64,000 nt of DNA from Dawidia soli (GTDB lineage: Bacteria > Bacteroidota > Bacteroidia > Cytophagales > Cyclobacteriaceae): NCBI RefSeq assembly GCF_018598185.1, contig NZ_JAHESC010000013.1, positions 1 to 64,000 of the forward strand. The letters run 5' to 3'. Below the pieces are notes generated by a model that was not told where the DNA came from, did no database searches, and saw only the letters and a list, made by a program, of their open reading frames with translations. Every line of letters starts with the position of its first letter. Position 1 is the first letter of the stretch. Below are positions 44,891 to 53,563 of this stretch, in pieces. Position numbers and translations under genes: made by a program.

Positions 44891-45787
44891 TCATTGCGCG
44901 AGTTTGTCCCACGTCGCGCCGCTGTCGAGGATGGCTTTGAGATCGACAGCTTTGTCTACGAGCTCACGGGCAGGCTTATAGTTACTCTGTGCACAGGCAA
45001 GGGCTGCGGCTTCGCGCTCGGCATTGACTTCGGAATACGCAATGCGTTGTATGTCGGGGAAGATCCGCTCGTCGATGAAATTGCCGATGCAACGCCACAG
45101 CATGGGTGGCACCGGGCGGTGTGCGGCCCAGCGTTCATGCGCAAAGTCCGACAGCGTATGGGCCAGTGTTTGATTGGCGCGGGCGTCGAGACCGACGATG
45201 CGGTGGATGGGCTTTTCGGTAAAGATGGCTTTCAATACCAGTTGGTTCCACGCCGGCTCGTCGAGGTTTTCGGAGGCATAGGGATTGTCGCACATGATCG
45301 ACTCCAGCACGTCGCCGATGTTGTTGCGAATGCCTTCGGCGCAACGCGCACGCCACGCGGCGGGATAGGCCAGCAGCGGCAAGGCCGAATATAGTGCTAC
45401 CAGCTCGTTCATCTCGGCGGTGGGGAAGAGATTTTCGATGGTGGCGATATACTGCTCTTTGTCGGTGGTATCGAGGTGCAGCATCAGCCACACGCGGCTA
45501 AGCCGGTCGATGGTCCAGTGACGGATCGTTAATCCGGGCCGGATCACTTGCAGCGCGGACTGTTCAGCTTCAGAAAGGGTCAGGGGTTTCTTGCCCGTCT
45601 TGCGTGGCATGGCTGAAAAGCCTATCACAAATTGTTGGATGTTCCCGGCTTTTGAAACCAGCGATGCGCGTTCCTCTAACCAGGTCCAGGCGTCCGCGGG
45701 CAACTGATTGCGTAAATGCGTGGCCAGTGCGGCCCGGAGCTTTTCTACATCGTAGGTAATTGTGGCGTGTTCTATCTTCTCTTCCAT
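44891..45787 (-). CDS. eboA: EboA domain protein
   Basis: A 298-residue soluble helical protein with the EboA pattern: AWTWLEERAS, FVIGFSAMPRKTGKKPL, LSRVWLMLHL, LPLLAYPAAWRARCAEGIRNN, CDNPYASENLDEPAWNQLVLKAIF and IVGLDARANQTLAHTLSDFAHERWAAHR. It has no known enzymatic fold. It is the first gene of the cluster. I use the ATG at 45787 rather than 45796, because the -7 box at 45801-45808 puts transcription start near 45796. Confidence 0.9.
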   Translation of the reverse strand: MEEKIEHATITYDVEKLRAALATHLRNQLPADAWTWLEERASLVSKAGNIQQFVIGFSAMPRKTGKKPLTLSEAEQSALQVIRPGLTIRHWTIDRLSRVWLMLHLDTTDKEQYIATIENLFPTAEMNELVALYSALPLLAYPAAWRARCAEGIRNNIGDVLESIMCDNPYASENLDEPAWNQLVLKAIFTEKPIHRIVGLDARANQTLAHTLSDFAHERWAAHRPVPPMLWRCIGNFIDERIFPDIQRIAYSEVNAEREAAALACAQSNYKPARELVDKAVDLKAILDSGATWDKLAQ

Positions 45788-45800
45788 GGCAGGCATTGCA

Positions 45801-45828
45801 CAAAGCTAAGAAAACACGTTCAAAACAA
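45801..45828 (-). promoter_or_regulatory. Promoter of the ebo cluster (TTG-N17-TAGCTTTG)
   Basis: On the minus strand TTG (45826-45828), 17 bp, then TAGCTTTG (45801-45808). The match to TAnnTTTG is exact; the spacer is at the short end of the accepted range. It predicts an almost leaderless eboA mRNA. Confidence 0.55.
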
Positions 45829-45923
45829 ATACTGATAAATATCAACGTTCCCAACCCCGCGCAACTCATTGCCCATCAATGCCTGGAGAATATTTAAACA
45901 GAAGACAGTGTATCCCCGGGGCG

Positions 45924-47291
45924 TCATTTCCCCGTTACTGATTCCGGATCACTATTAACAAACCATTCAATGTACGCATCAAGTTTAAACGACAGATAAT
46001 ACGGAAGATTAAGTAAAAAATACTCTTTGCTATTTTGTGTTTGTATTTTATCAATGCGAAGTTGTCCCGGGTAACATCTCACAGCGAAACGATGATCGAC
46101 ATGGTCCATAAAAAGGTGAAGCGAACGTAGTGCGCCTGTCGGAGTCGATTTCACTTCCACCGGAATCAACATATCTTCATACGCTACAACGTAGTCGACC
46201 TCCGCCGTGCTGGCTGCCTTGTCACGCACCCAAAAGCTCAGTCCACGAAGCACTTCGAACCGTGAGGCCAGGATTTCCTGCCCCACAATATGCTCGGCGA
46301 TCATGCCCTTGTACACCACCTCCAGGTCGGTAGCCCCCAGCACAGATTTTTGCAGACCGGCAAAATGGTTGAGCATACCCGTGTCCAGGACCTGAAGGCG
46401 AGGCGATTTTTTTAGGTCAGGGCGTATCGGCAATTCGGTGTGGACCGTCGGATATACCAAATGAATGAGCATCGCTTTCTCGAGCGTTCGCAAAGCCTCT
46501 CCCACTTCCCGGCGGCCATACAGCGAATTTCCAAAGCCCTGGAATTTGATCCGCGAACCTGCCTCGATATAGACGGCTGTAATACAGTGGCGAATGATCT
46601 GGGTGAGGGTCGCATTTCGGGCATACTTCTCAACGTCGTTGATATAGGACACGATGAGCGATTCGTAAATTCTCGTCAACGCCCCAAGATCTCTGTTCTC
46701 TGCATAATGACGTACAATCTGAGGCATGCCACCGATCAACGCATACGTGTGAAACAGCTGTAACAACTTATCATGCGCGAAGTCATTCAGCGGCACGATA
46801 TCAAACTGGCTCGCGGCGGCTGACTCGCCCATCGCCCCGAGGAACTCATTGAACGACGCCGGGCGAACAACCAGGTACTCAACACGACCTACCGGTATAT
46901 TAACCGATTCATCCAGGACGGTTTCGAGGAGCGATCCGGCACCGATAACGTATAAATCGGGGAACTCCTCGTAGAAATACCGGAGCAATCCGATGGCCCT
47001 GGGCTCCTCCTGGATCTCATCTATAAAAATCAGTGTGTCCTTAATACTCCGATCCTTATCCTTCAAAAAGAAGAGCGCTTCGATGAGCTTTTCGATGTTG
47101 TCAAAATCACGAAATGGCTTAGCATCTTCCGGCTTCTCGAGATTCAAGTAAATAAATTGGTCGAATGATTCGGCAAAAAGCCTGACCGCCGTAGTCTTCC
47201 CAACCTGACGGGCACCCCGCAAGAGTAAAGGTTTCCGATCGGGGTTGCCTTTCCAATTTTTAAGCTGATGCTGAATATTTCGAGAAAACAT
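45924..47291 (-). CDS. AAA ATPase with DUF4143 domain
   Basis: A 455-residue ATPase of the AAA_14/DUF4143 type common in Bacteroidota. Walker A is GARQVGKTTAV (about 26-36), Walker B is TLIFIDEIQEEP, and GAGSLLETVLDE follows as sensor region. The DUF4143 winged-helix part includes LQVLDTGMLNHFAGLQ. A PD-(D/E)xK-like end shows STAEVDYVVAYEDMLIPVEVKS, so a nuclease-type core may be present. The function of this large family is unknown. Three 33-bp tandem repeats lie just upstream of its start. Confidence 0.9.
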   Translation of the reverse strand: MFSRNIQHQLKNWKGNPDRKPLLLRGARQVGKTTAVRLFAESFDQFIYLNLEKPEDAKPFRDFDNIEKLIEALFFLKDKDRSIKDTLIFIDEIQEEPRAIGLLRYFYEEFPDLYVIGAGSLLETVLDESVNIPVGRVEYLVVRPASFNEFLGAMGESAAASQFDIVPLNDFAHDKLLQLFHTYALIGGMPQIVRHYAENRDLGALTRIYESLIVSYINDVEKYARNATLTQIIRHCITAVYIEAGSRIKFQGFGNSLYGRREVGEALRTLEKAMLIHLVYPTVHTELPIRPDLKKSPRLQVLDTGMLNHFAGLQKSVLGATDLEVVYKGMIAEHIVGQEILASRFEVLRGLSFWVRDKAASTAEVDYVVAYEDMLIPVEVKSTPTGALRSLHLFMDHVDHRFAVRCYPGQLRIDKIQTQNSKEYFLLNLPYYLSFKLDAYIEWFVNSDPESVTGK

Positions 47292-47351
47292 GGTTTGGAA
47301 AACCGGCCTGATTTATATGAATCCTGTTCGGATCCAGGCCCAAATATATTA

Positions 47352-47450
47352 TTTTTTGTTCGATTTTAGGTGCAATTTTAGCCGTTTTTTGTTTGATTTT
47401 AGGCCCAAGTTTAGTAATTTTTTGTTCGATTTTAGGCCAAAGTTCAGAGA
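47352..47450. repeat. Three 33-bp tandem repeats upstream of the DUF4143 ATPase gene
   Basis: Units start at 47352, 47385 and 47418, each opening TTTTTTGTT(C/T)GATTTTAGG. The period is a multiple of three, and a 96-codon plus-strand frame across it gives three 11-residue repeats (FLFDFRPKFSN type). Even so, position and composition favour a non-coding repeat ahead of the ATPase. The region 47292-47535 holds no other feature. Confidence 0.8.
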
Positions 47451-47535
47451 ATATTGTACGAAAATAAGGGTAATTACCGTGAAATGCTTTAAAGACCCCC
47501 TCTTTGGCTCAATTCGGCCTGTCGAAAAAGTGTCG

Positions 47536-48810
47536 TTACCTGCCTTCTGTTACCTGGCGAATGACCCGGAGCCAGTTTAAGCCCAGGATCTTTTTGATCC
47601 GCTGGTCGCTGTACCCCAGCTTTTGCAGGGCGATGGTAATCTGCGGATAGTCGCTGATGTCTTTCATCTCCCGGGGTAGTTCCGGCCCGCCGTCCAGGTC
47701 GGAACCCAGCGCGATGTGGTCCTCTCCCACCAGGTTCACGCCATAGTCGATCACCTTTGCCAGCTGGTCTACGTGCATCCAGTATTCGTCGGGGATGGTT
47801 CCTCTGAAATTCAGAGGAACTTCTTTCAACAGTTCCTGATCGATGTCTTCAATGGTCTTGTCGGTAGCCTGCGACATGAAGATCCGCGGGGTGGCCGGCT
47901 GCGGTACAGGTTGTACTTTGATGGGATTGTTCGGTTTTTGCCACTCCCAGTATTTGGGATTGTTAAACAGGCTGCCGAAGTGAATACCGATCACACCACC
48001 CTTTGCGGCAATCGCTTTTGCCGCTTCGTCTGTAATGCAACGGGGATGATCCACGATCTTGTAAAAGCCGCCGTGACTATAGATCACGGGGTGACGGCTG
48101 GCGGCGACCGACTGAAGAATGGCATCGTTGGATGCGTGCGCTACGTTGATGACCATGCCCAGGTCGTTCATTTCTTTGATCACCGCTTTGCCGTGCTCGT
48201 TGATGCCACCCCAGGTATAGACGTCGTTGCAGGCATCGATAAACGCGTTCGTGGTATTGTGGGCTGTTAATTGCAGGGAGCGCAGGCCGAGTCGGTACAG
48301 GGCCCGCAGCAGATTCAGGTCGCCGTGAAGATCATAGCCGCCCTCCAGGTCCAGGAATACAGCGATCTTTCCTTTTTTGTTGATCCGTTGGATGTCCGTG
48401 GCGTTGAGCGCCAGCTCTACGGCATTGTTGTTTTTCCGGATCTGATCCAGCGCCAGCTCGACCACGCGGAATGTATTCTTGATCTCGAACCTGCCGGGAT
48501 AATAGTGCTCGGGCGTATATACCGAAAAGAACATCGCATCTATACCACCTTCTTTGGCCCGGGGCAGATCGATGTTGCCGTCGGGATAACGCTTGCCGAT
48601 GTCGGTTTTCATCAGCAGCTCGCGGGTCATGACGTGGATGTGGCCATCCATGACAAACGCTTCGCGATGCAGCGCCGGCATGGGTTTATCCTGCGGATCC
48701 AACGGAAGACTTTTTCCGGCGACCGGGGCCGCCACCAGCGATTGTACGGGAAAAACACTGCCGGCTACCGGCAGCAGGGTTAAGCTTTTAATAACGTCTC
48801 TGCGTTTCAT
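47536..48810 (-). CDS. Membrane dipeptidase, peptidase family M19, exported
   Basis: A 424-residue zinc dipeptidase. A twin-arginine-like signal (MKRRDVIKSLTLLPVAGSVF) suggests export. Active-site elements: FVMDGHIHVMT (the usual HxD is HxH here), FLDLEGGYDLHG with the bridging Glu, LTAHNTTNAF, INVAHAS, YSHGGFYKI and GSDLDGG. The order and length match M19. It lies 37 bp after a second Tat-exported protein gene, forming an operon. Substrate is likely D,L- or L,D-dipeptides, but family members differ. Confidence 0.9.
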   Translation of the reverse strand: MKRRDVIKSLTLLPVAGSVFPVQSLVAAPVAGKSLPLDPQDKPMPALHREAFVMDGHIHVMTRELLMKTDIGKRYPDGNIDLPRAKEGGIDAMFFSVYTPEHYYPGRFEIKNTFRVVELALDQIRKNNNAVELALNATDIQRINKKGKIAVFLDLEGGYDLHGDLNLLRALYRLGLRSLQLTAHNTTNAFIDACNDVYTWGGINEHGKAVIKEMNDLGMVINVAHASNDAILQSVAASRHPVIYSHGGFYKIVDHPRCITDEAAKAIAAKGGVIGIHFGSLFNNPKYWEWQKPNNPIKVQPVPQPATPRIFMSQATDKTIEDIDQELLKEVPLNFRGTIPDEYWMHVDQLAKVIDYGVNLVGEDHIALGSDLDGGPELPREMKDISDYPQITIALQKLGYSDQRIKKILGLNWLRVIRQVTEGR

Positions 48811-48847
48811 GCTTTTATCGTTTCTATTTCTGTGATGACGCGGGGGT

Positions 48848-50161
48848 CTACTCTGTAAAGCCCCGGATATAGGGCGTATCCGGCGGCCGCTCGCCCTGGC
48901 TGTGTTGCGCGCCGCGTGTGGATCGGTACTTCATATTCATGAACGGTGTCTCTATGCGGCGACCGACGGCGGAATAGCGACCGTTCTCCCAGTTGGATTC
49001 CATGTTGTAGGCCACAATGCCGGTGGACAGCAACAGTCGCTCAGCGTTGAACGGTTCCTGCCGGGTCACCATCATTTCGGTGATCCAGTGCGGTTGGGAA
49101 TTGGAGGCGTGGTATTGCGAGAATGGCCCGGCCCAGCCCAGCATCGAAACGATTGCCGGGTCTTTGCGTCCTTCGATCTCGCCGGCATAGGTCCACCCTA
49201 CATCGCGGCCGAAATACACGGCTGCCTTTGTGCCGTCATTATACTCCACGATGCACACGTTGGGTGTCGCTATTTCCTGAAAGTGCCCGGGCTTGAGGTT
49301 AAAGCTCGTCCGTACGGCGTCCAGCAACCGCGCCGCCCAGGGGTTGCGTTCGGTCCACGTCCACGTTTCCGGTCCGCGGATACACTGCACTGCTTTGACG
49401 CCTGTCTCACCGTCCTTGCGGCGTTCTACAAATGCCTGTAATACATCCACGCAGTGGAACAGGGCTCCCTCATCCGCCGTGTCTCCCACCACGACCGATG
49501 CCTTTAGCGGTGTATCGATCTCCAGTTCGATGTCGGGCTTACGGAAATAGGTAGGAATGGACGAGCCACCGGTCAGTGGAAAACCCAGCGCGCGGGATTT
49601 GTCGAACATCCACTTTGCTTCGTCCCAACTGATGGAGAGGTGCTTGTCGTTGAATACCGGCACCGATCGCTTGCTCTGCTCAAAGACCCGGATCACCTGC
49701 TGGTAGATCCACCAGCGCGGCAACATCCACTGTCCTTTGAGATTGGTGGGATATTCGCCGTGTTCCGCGACAATGACAACACCGTCTACGGCAAGCTCTT
49801 TCCCGCCGAGCGTTACGGCTTCGCCCACCGTCTGGAAGATCGGAATGTTCTTCGATCTGCATACTTTCTGTCCCAGTCCGCTTTCGGGGAGTTGGTGAAT
49901 ATACACCGACGCGACGTCTACGCGGGAGGGCGTGTGCGCTCCCTGCCACCAGTAGCCGTCGAGCAGCTTGGTGATGATCCAGTCTGCATGCGATCGGGTC
50001 GCGCCCCAATAGGTAACGAGACAGGCGATGCGCGGTCTTTTTTGCGCGAGTTGTGGAGCAGCATCGGCCGCGATACCCGTCAACGATGCCAAACCGGCCA
50101 TGCCGGCTATTCCCAGCATTTGACGCCGGGTCAGGAGCGGATCTAATGAATCTGCCGCCAT
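48848..50161 (-). CDS. Tat-exported protein of unknown function
   Basis: A 437-residue protein with a twin-arginine signal: LLTRRQMLGIAGMAGLASL, then an Ala-rich region ending ADAAPQ. The ATG at 50161 is chosen since it gives a normal Tat leader. The mature part starts KRPRIACLVTYWGATRSHADWI, like an oxidoreductase/GFO-IDH fold strand, and contains VVIVAEHGEYP and SRALGFPLTGGSSIPTY. I know no exact family. Co-transcribed with the M19 dipeptidase. Confidence 0.8.
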   Translation of the reverse strand: MAADSLDPLLTRRQMLGIAGMAGLASLTGIAADAAPQLAQKRPRIACLVTYWGATRSHADWIITKLLDGYWWQGAHTPSRVDVASVYIHQLPESGLGQKVCRSKNIPIFQTVGEAVTLGGKELAVDGVVIVAEHGEYPTNLKGQWMLPRWWIYQQVIRVFEQSKRSVPVFNDKHLSISWDEAKWMFDKSRALGFPLTGGSSIPTYFRKPDIELEIDTPLKASVVVGDTADEGALFHCVDVLQAFVERRKDGETGVKAVQCIRGPETWTWTERNPWAARLLDAVRTSFNLKPGHFQEIATPNVCIVEYNDGTKAAVYFGRDVGWTYAGEIEGRKDPAIVSMLGWAGPFSQYHASNSQPHWITEMMVTRQEPFNAERLLLSTGIVAYNMESNWENGRYSAVGRRIETPFMNMKYRSTRGAQHSQGERPPDTPYIRGFTE

Positions 50162-50274
50162 GACTGCATTTTCGGTTTGTTCATTGCTATCTGTTTGAGG
50201 AAAATTAACGAAATCTTTCCAATAACGGCAGGAACAGCCTCGCTGGGTCGAGGCGTACACTATATTTTATCAAT

Positions 50275-50290
50275 TTTGACTTATGTCAAA
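50275..50290. promoter_or_regulatory. Fnr/Crp-like box TTTGAC-TTAT-GTCAAA
   Basis: Perfect 6-bp arms with a 4-base spacer, the layout of Fnr-type sites (TTGA-N6-TCAA). It stands 21 bp upstream of a TAnnTTTG -7 box, in the -33 zone, so an activator could replace the missing TTG. A Crp/Fnr regulator gene lies immediately downstream of the channel gene, on the opposite strand. Confidence 0.6.
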
Positions 50291-50311
50291 TTTAAGACTT
50301 CCAACGCGGAA

Positions 50312-50319
50312 TAACTTTG
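50312..50319 (+). promoter_or_regulatory. -7 box TAACTTTG of the ClC gene
   Basis: An exact TAnnTTTG match 41 bp before the ClC start codon. No TTG is present at the -33 distance. Confidence 0.5.
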
Positions 50320-50360
50320 TCAATTCATTCACCCCAGTACGAGCTTAATCAATCTTTTCA

Positions 50361-52205
50361 TTGGCTACAGAAACTACCAAAGCCCATATCGATGCATTTG
50401 AATATCGAAAAAAGGTAAGACGCACCCTATACATTTCAGGATTGGCGCTGGTCAATGCGATCATTGTCGGGTTTATTGCAAAAGGGCTGGTGTTGCTGAT
50501 CGCGCTTTTTACGCAACTTTCCTTCTTCGGTCGTTTTTCCTTTCACGAGGTTTCGCCATCCGAAAATTCGCTGGGGTATTGGATCGTTCTGATCCCGTCA
50601 CTCGGTGGATTAATTGTTGGCATCATGGCGCGATTCGGATCTCCCGCTATTCGCGGACACGGCATTCCGGAAGCGTTGGAAAAAATAGCGAAGGGAGAAA
50701 GCAAAATCCATCCACTGATCACTATTCTAAAGCCGCTTTCCGCCGCTGTCTCCATCGGCACGGGCGGGCCCTTCGGCGCAGAGGGGCCTATTATTTCGAC
50801 CGGCGGTGCGCTGGGTTCATTCTGTGGACAAACGCTTCATATCACTGCGCAAGAGCGAAAGGTCTTACTCGCGGCCGGCGCAACGGCGGGGATGACCGCC
50901 ATTTTCGGAACTCCGTTCGCGGCCATCCTCCTGGCGATCGAACTACTCCTGTTTGAATTTTCCTCGCGGAGCTTTATTCCGGTGATGATTGCGTGCGTCA
51001 CGGGAGCATGCATGCATTTTCTGCTCTTTGAGGTTACACCTACATTCCCCATGCCCGAGATCGGGCAGGCGTCAACGGGGGCCATTGTGGCCTACTCTAT
51101 CATCGGTTTGATCATCGGCTTTGCTTCCGTTATTGTTACAAAAGCGATCTACATCGTTGAAGATCTGTTCGAACGCCTGCCCATACACTGGATGTGGTGG
51201 CCGGCCCTCGGCGGAATTGCCGTTGGCGCCATCGGGATATTTGCGCCCGATACGCTCGGTGTGGGGTATCAAAACATAACACATTCATTGTCCGGTCAGC
51301 TTTCCATCAGCTTACTCGTTTCTCTTTGCTTTTGGAAATTTATTTCGTGGGCGATCGCCCTGGGCAGCGGAACATCGGGCGGTACGCTGGCACCGTTACT
51401 GACCATTGGAAGTTCCCTGGGATGCCTGTTGGGCATGCTGGGCCAATACTACTTCCCCGAGGTCAATATCATGCTTCCCCTGGCCGCGCTGGTGGGTATG
51501 GCCGCCCTTTTTGCCGGTGCCGCCCGGGCATTGTTAACGTCCATCGTATTTGCCATGGAAACGACCATGCAGGAGAGCACCTTGCTTCCCCTCATCGCCG
51601 GCTGTGTTGCCTCGTACCTGGTTTCTTTCATTTTCATGAAGACAACCATTATGACCGAGAAGATCCATCGCAGGGGGATCAGGCTACCGGATAGCTATTA
51701 TCCCGATCTCCTGGAAACGCAATCCATCCGCGATATCATGGTCCTTGAAAACAAGACTCCCCTGGTTTCGGGGGCGTTAACGATCGGAAATGTTAAGGCG
51801 TTGTTTCAGGAGAATAGAGCGGCGTATGCCCACAACGTATTTATCGTGGTGGACGATATAACCCAGGAAAAGATCGGTGTCATTTCAAAAGAGGCGCTAT
51901 TTAGGCCGACGTCCGACGACGCAAATCCGGTTCAGTCGTTGATCCGGCACAAGCTTCCTTCTTTGTATAGCGACAATTCCCTGCAACTGGCGGTCGAGTT
52001 TATCCTAAAAACCGGCCAGGATACGTTATCGATCGAAGACCGGGCGTCACGCAAGTTCCTGGGTGTTGTATCGAGCCGGGATATACTGCATGTTTTTGAG
52101 CAACGGCTTAAAGAAGAGAATAACAAAGAGAAGCACATTTATATGAGTGCAAAGGCGCGATCGGTATTACGCAATGGCGTCAATCTACTCCGGAAAAAGA
52201 GCTGA
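50361..52205 (+). CDS. ClC-type chloride channel/antiporter with CBS pair
   Basis: A 614-residue ClC protein. Conserved loops: GHGIPEAL (GSGIP motif), GTGGPFGAEGPII with the gating Glu (GREGP motif) and GSGTSGGTLAPLL (GxFxP motif). About ten to twelve membrane helices end near residue 430. Two CBS domains follow (about 445-600; IRDIMVLENKTPLV, FLGVVSSRDILHVFEQRL) and could bind adenine nucleotides. Both the gating and the proton Glu positions are hard to judge, so channel versus exchanger stays open. The start codon is TTG. The gene ends 13 bp from the convergent Crp/Fnr gene. Confidence 0.94.
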   Translation: MATETTKAHIDAFEYRKKVRRTLYISGLALVNAIIVGFIAKGLVLLIALFTQLSFFGRFSFHEVSPSENSLGYWIVLIPSLGGLIVGIMARFGSPAIRGHGIPEALEKIAKGESKIHPLITILKPLSAAVSIGTGGPFGAEGPIISTGGALGSFCGQTLHITAQERKVLLAAGATAGMTAIFGTPFAAILLAIELLLFEFSSRSFIPVMIACVTGACMHFLLFEVTPTFPMPEIGQASTGAIVAYSIIGLIIGFASVIVTKAIYIVEDLFERLPIHWMWWPALGGIAVGAIGIFAPDTLGVGYQNITHSLSGQLSISLLVSLCFWKFISWAIALGSGTSGGTLAPLLTIGSSLGCLLGMLGQYYFPEVNIMLPLAALVGMAALFAGAARALLTSIVFAMETTMQESTLLPLIAGCVASYLVSFIFMKTTIMTEKIHRRGIRLPDSYYPDLLETQSIRDIMVLENKTPLVSGALTIGNVKALFQENRAAYAHNVFIVVDDITQEKIGVISKEALFRPTSDDANPVQSLIRHKLPSLYSDNSLQLAVEFILKTGQDTLSIEDRASRKFLGVVSSRDILHVFEQRLKEENNKEKHIYMSAKARSVLRNGVNLLRKKS

Positions 52206-52218
52206 CGCCGGCATGCGG

Positions 52219-52914
52219 CTAAAACAGCCCGCTCAAGGATTTCCGGATCCTATCTTCCTGAGGCTGGCCTTGTATAACAATGGTCCGGCCTCTTACGGAG
52301 ATATACTTTTCATCTTTAAGGATTTTCAGCAGCCTGGCCAGGGTCTCGTTTGACGTTCCGATCAACGCAGCCAGATCAGCACGCGACAATGTGACTTCCA
52401 CGGGCCACTTTTTCTTTCCCCGGTATTTCTCAATCAATATCAACAGATTCAAAAACAATCTTTCTTTCACGGTTCGATGCTTCAAATTCGAAATGGTATT
52501 TACCCAAACGGTAAATTCATTGCTTAGAAATTTGAGCAGCATATTGGAAAGCAGGGAGGATTTGCCGAGTGCCTGCAAAAATTGTTTTTTGGGAATGAAC
52601 GATATCTTACAATCTTCAATGGCCGTGGCGGTCACAGGATATCTGTCTCCACATAAGAGCGGGCGATACCCAATGATCTCACCCTGTACATGGATATTCA
52701 TGATCTGTTGTGTTCCCTCGAAAGTTTCCTGGTAGATCTTGATCTTCCCTTTGTTCAGGATAAAAACGCCCTTCGGGTACACACCTTCGCGATAAATGTT
52801 CTGCCCTTTGGAATAGTGCTTTTGCACTACCGACTGTTTCAAAAAATCGATCTCATTTCCGCTGAGCAGCTCCCCTATTGAATTGTTAATGAAATAGAAT
52901 CTGGATAAATCCAT
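52219..52914 (-). CDS. Crp/Fnr family transcriptional regulator
   Basis: A 231-residue regulator with a cyclic-nucleotide-binding roll (VVQKHYSKGQNIYREGVYPKGVFILNKG, GEIIGYRPLLCGDRYPVTATAIEDC), a long dimerisation helix and a C-terminal winged helix (LSRADLAALIGTSNETLARLLKIL). It lacks an Fe-S Cys cluster. The ATG at 52914 gives the usual length; the frame to 53055 adds unmatched residues. Convergent with the ClC gene, whose promoter has a matching TTTGAC-N4-GTCAAA box, so it may regulate that channel. Confidence 0.9.
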   Translation of the reverse strand: MDLSRFYFINNSIGELLSGNEIDFLKQSVVQKHYSKGQNIYREGVYPKGVFILNKGKIKIYQETFEGTQQIMNIHVQGEIIGYRPLLCGDRYPVTATAIEDCKISFIPKKQFLQALGKSSLLSNMLLKFLSNEFTVWVNTISNLKHRTVKERLFLNLLILIEKYRGKKKWPVEVTLSRADLAALIGTSNETLARLLKILKDEKYISVRGRTIVIQGQPQEDRIRKSLSGLF

Positions 52915-53113
52915 TGCGGCACAAATATCCTCCAAGCTATTTTTGCCGCGGTAGAAAAGCAAACATTCTCCGTTAAATACAAACGTTTCGCCGGGTCGTT
53001 TGGAATCCAGGTTGGTTTCCTTCCGTGTTGCCAGGGAAATACCCGTCGGCAGCATTCCACCGCCGGAACACGCCGATTGATGGTAATGAAAAATGTCTTA
53101 TTTTCGCGCCGCA

Positions 53114-53557
53114 ATGAAACGTATAATCGAATACAGGCGGCTTTTGGGCGTTGATAAATCGGCCGATTTGAAGGAATTGAAGACTGTTTACCGCAATTTC
53201 ATGAAAGACTGGCATCCGGATAAATTCCAGTCCGACGAAGAGAAAGCCGCGGCCGAAGAAAAAAGCAAGACATTCATTGAGGCATATCATTTTTTAGTGA
53301 GCGTGGCCCCCGAAACGCAAGCGCAGAACCTGGAGGAGTATACAGCGGTTATCACCTCTTCAAAGATGGTGGATTTTCAATACAAGGGCCAGACACTTCA
53401 AGTCTCTTTCGCGGATGGCAGCGCCTTCGAATACTTCGGTGTGCCCCGCAGTATCTATCTGAAATTCCTGAACGCTGATTCCCCCGATCGTTTCGCCAGA
53501 AGACACGTCTACCACGCCTTCACGTATCGCAAAGTAGCCAAGGCAGTAGCGGCATAA
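53114..53557 (+). CDS. J-domain protein with C-terminal KTSC domain
   Basis: A 147-residue protein. Residues 1-70 form a J-domain with the DnaK-activating HPD tripeptide at 34-36 (KDWHPDKF). Residues about 85-145 form a KTSC domain (SSKMVDFQYKGQTLQVSFADGS, FEYFGVPRSIYLKFLNADSP). This fusion couples an Hsp70 co-chaperone module to a small domain often linked to nucleic-acid processing. The ATG at 53114 is preferred over 53093. The HAD gene follows after 6 bp. Confidence 0.88.
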   Translation: MKRIIEYRRLLGVDKSADLKELKTVYRNFMKDWHPDKFQSDEEKAAAEEKSKTFIEAYHFLVSVAPETQAQNLEEYTAVITSSKMVDFQYKGQTLQVSFADGSAFEYFGVPRSIYLKFLNADSPDRFARRHVYHAFTYRKVAKAVAA

Positions 53558-53563
53558 GCACGT

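Noticed and set aside
47290-47580. 96-residue plus-strand frame with 11-residue repeats
   Set aside because: It overlaps the ATPase start and the dipeptidase end, lacks a credible ribosome-binding site and owes its repeats to the 33-bp DNA repeat. I keep the DNA repeat, not the protein.
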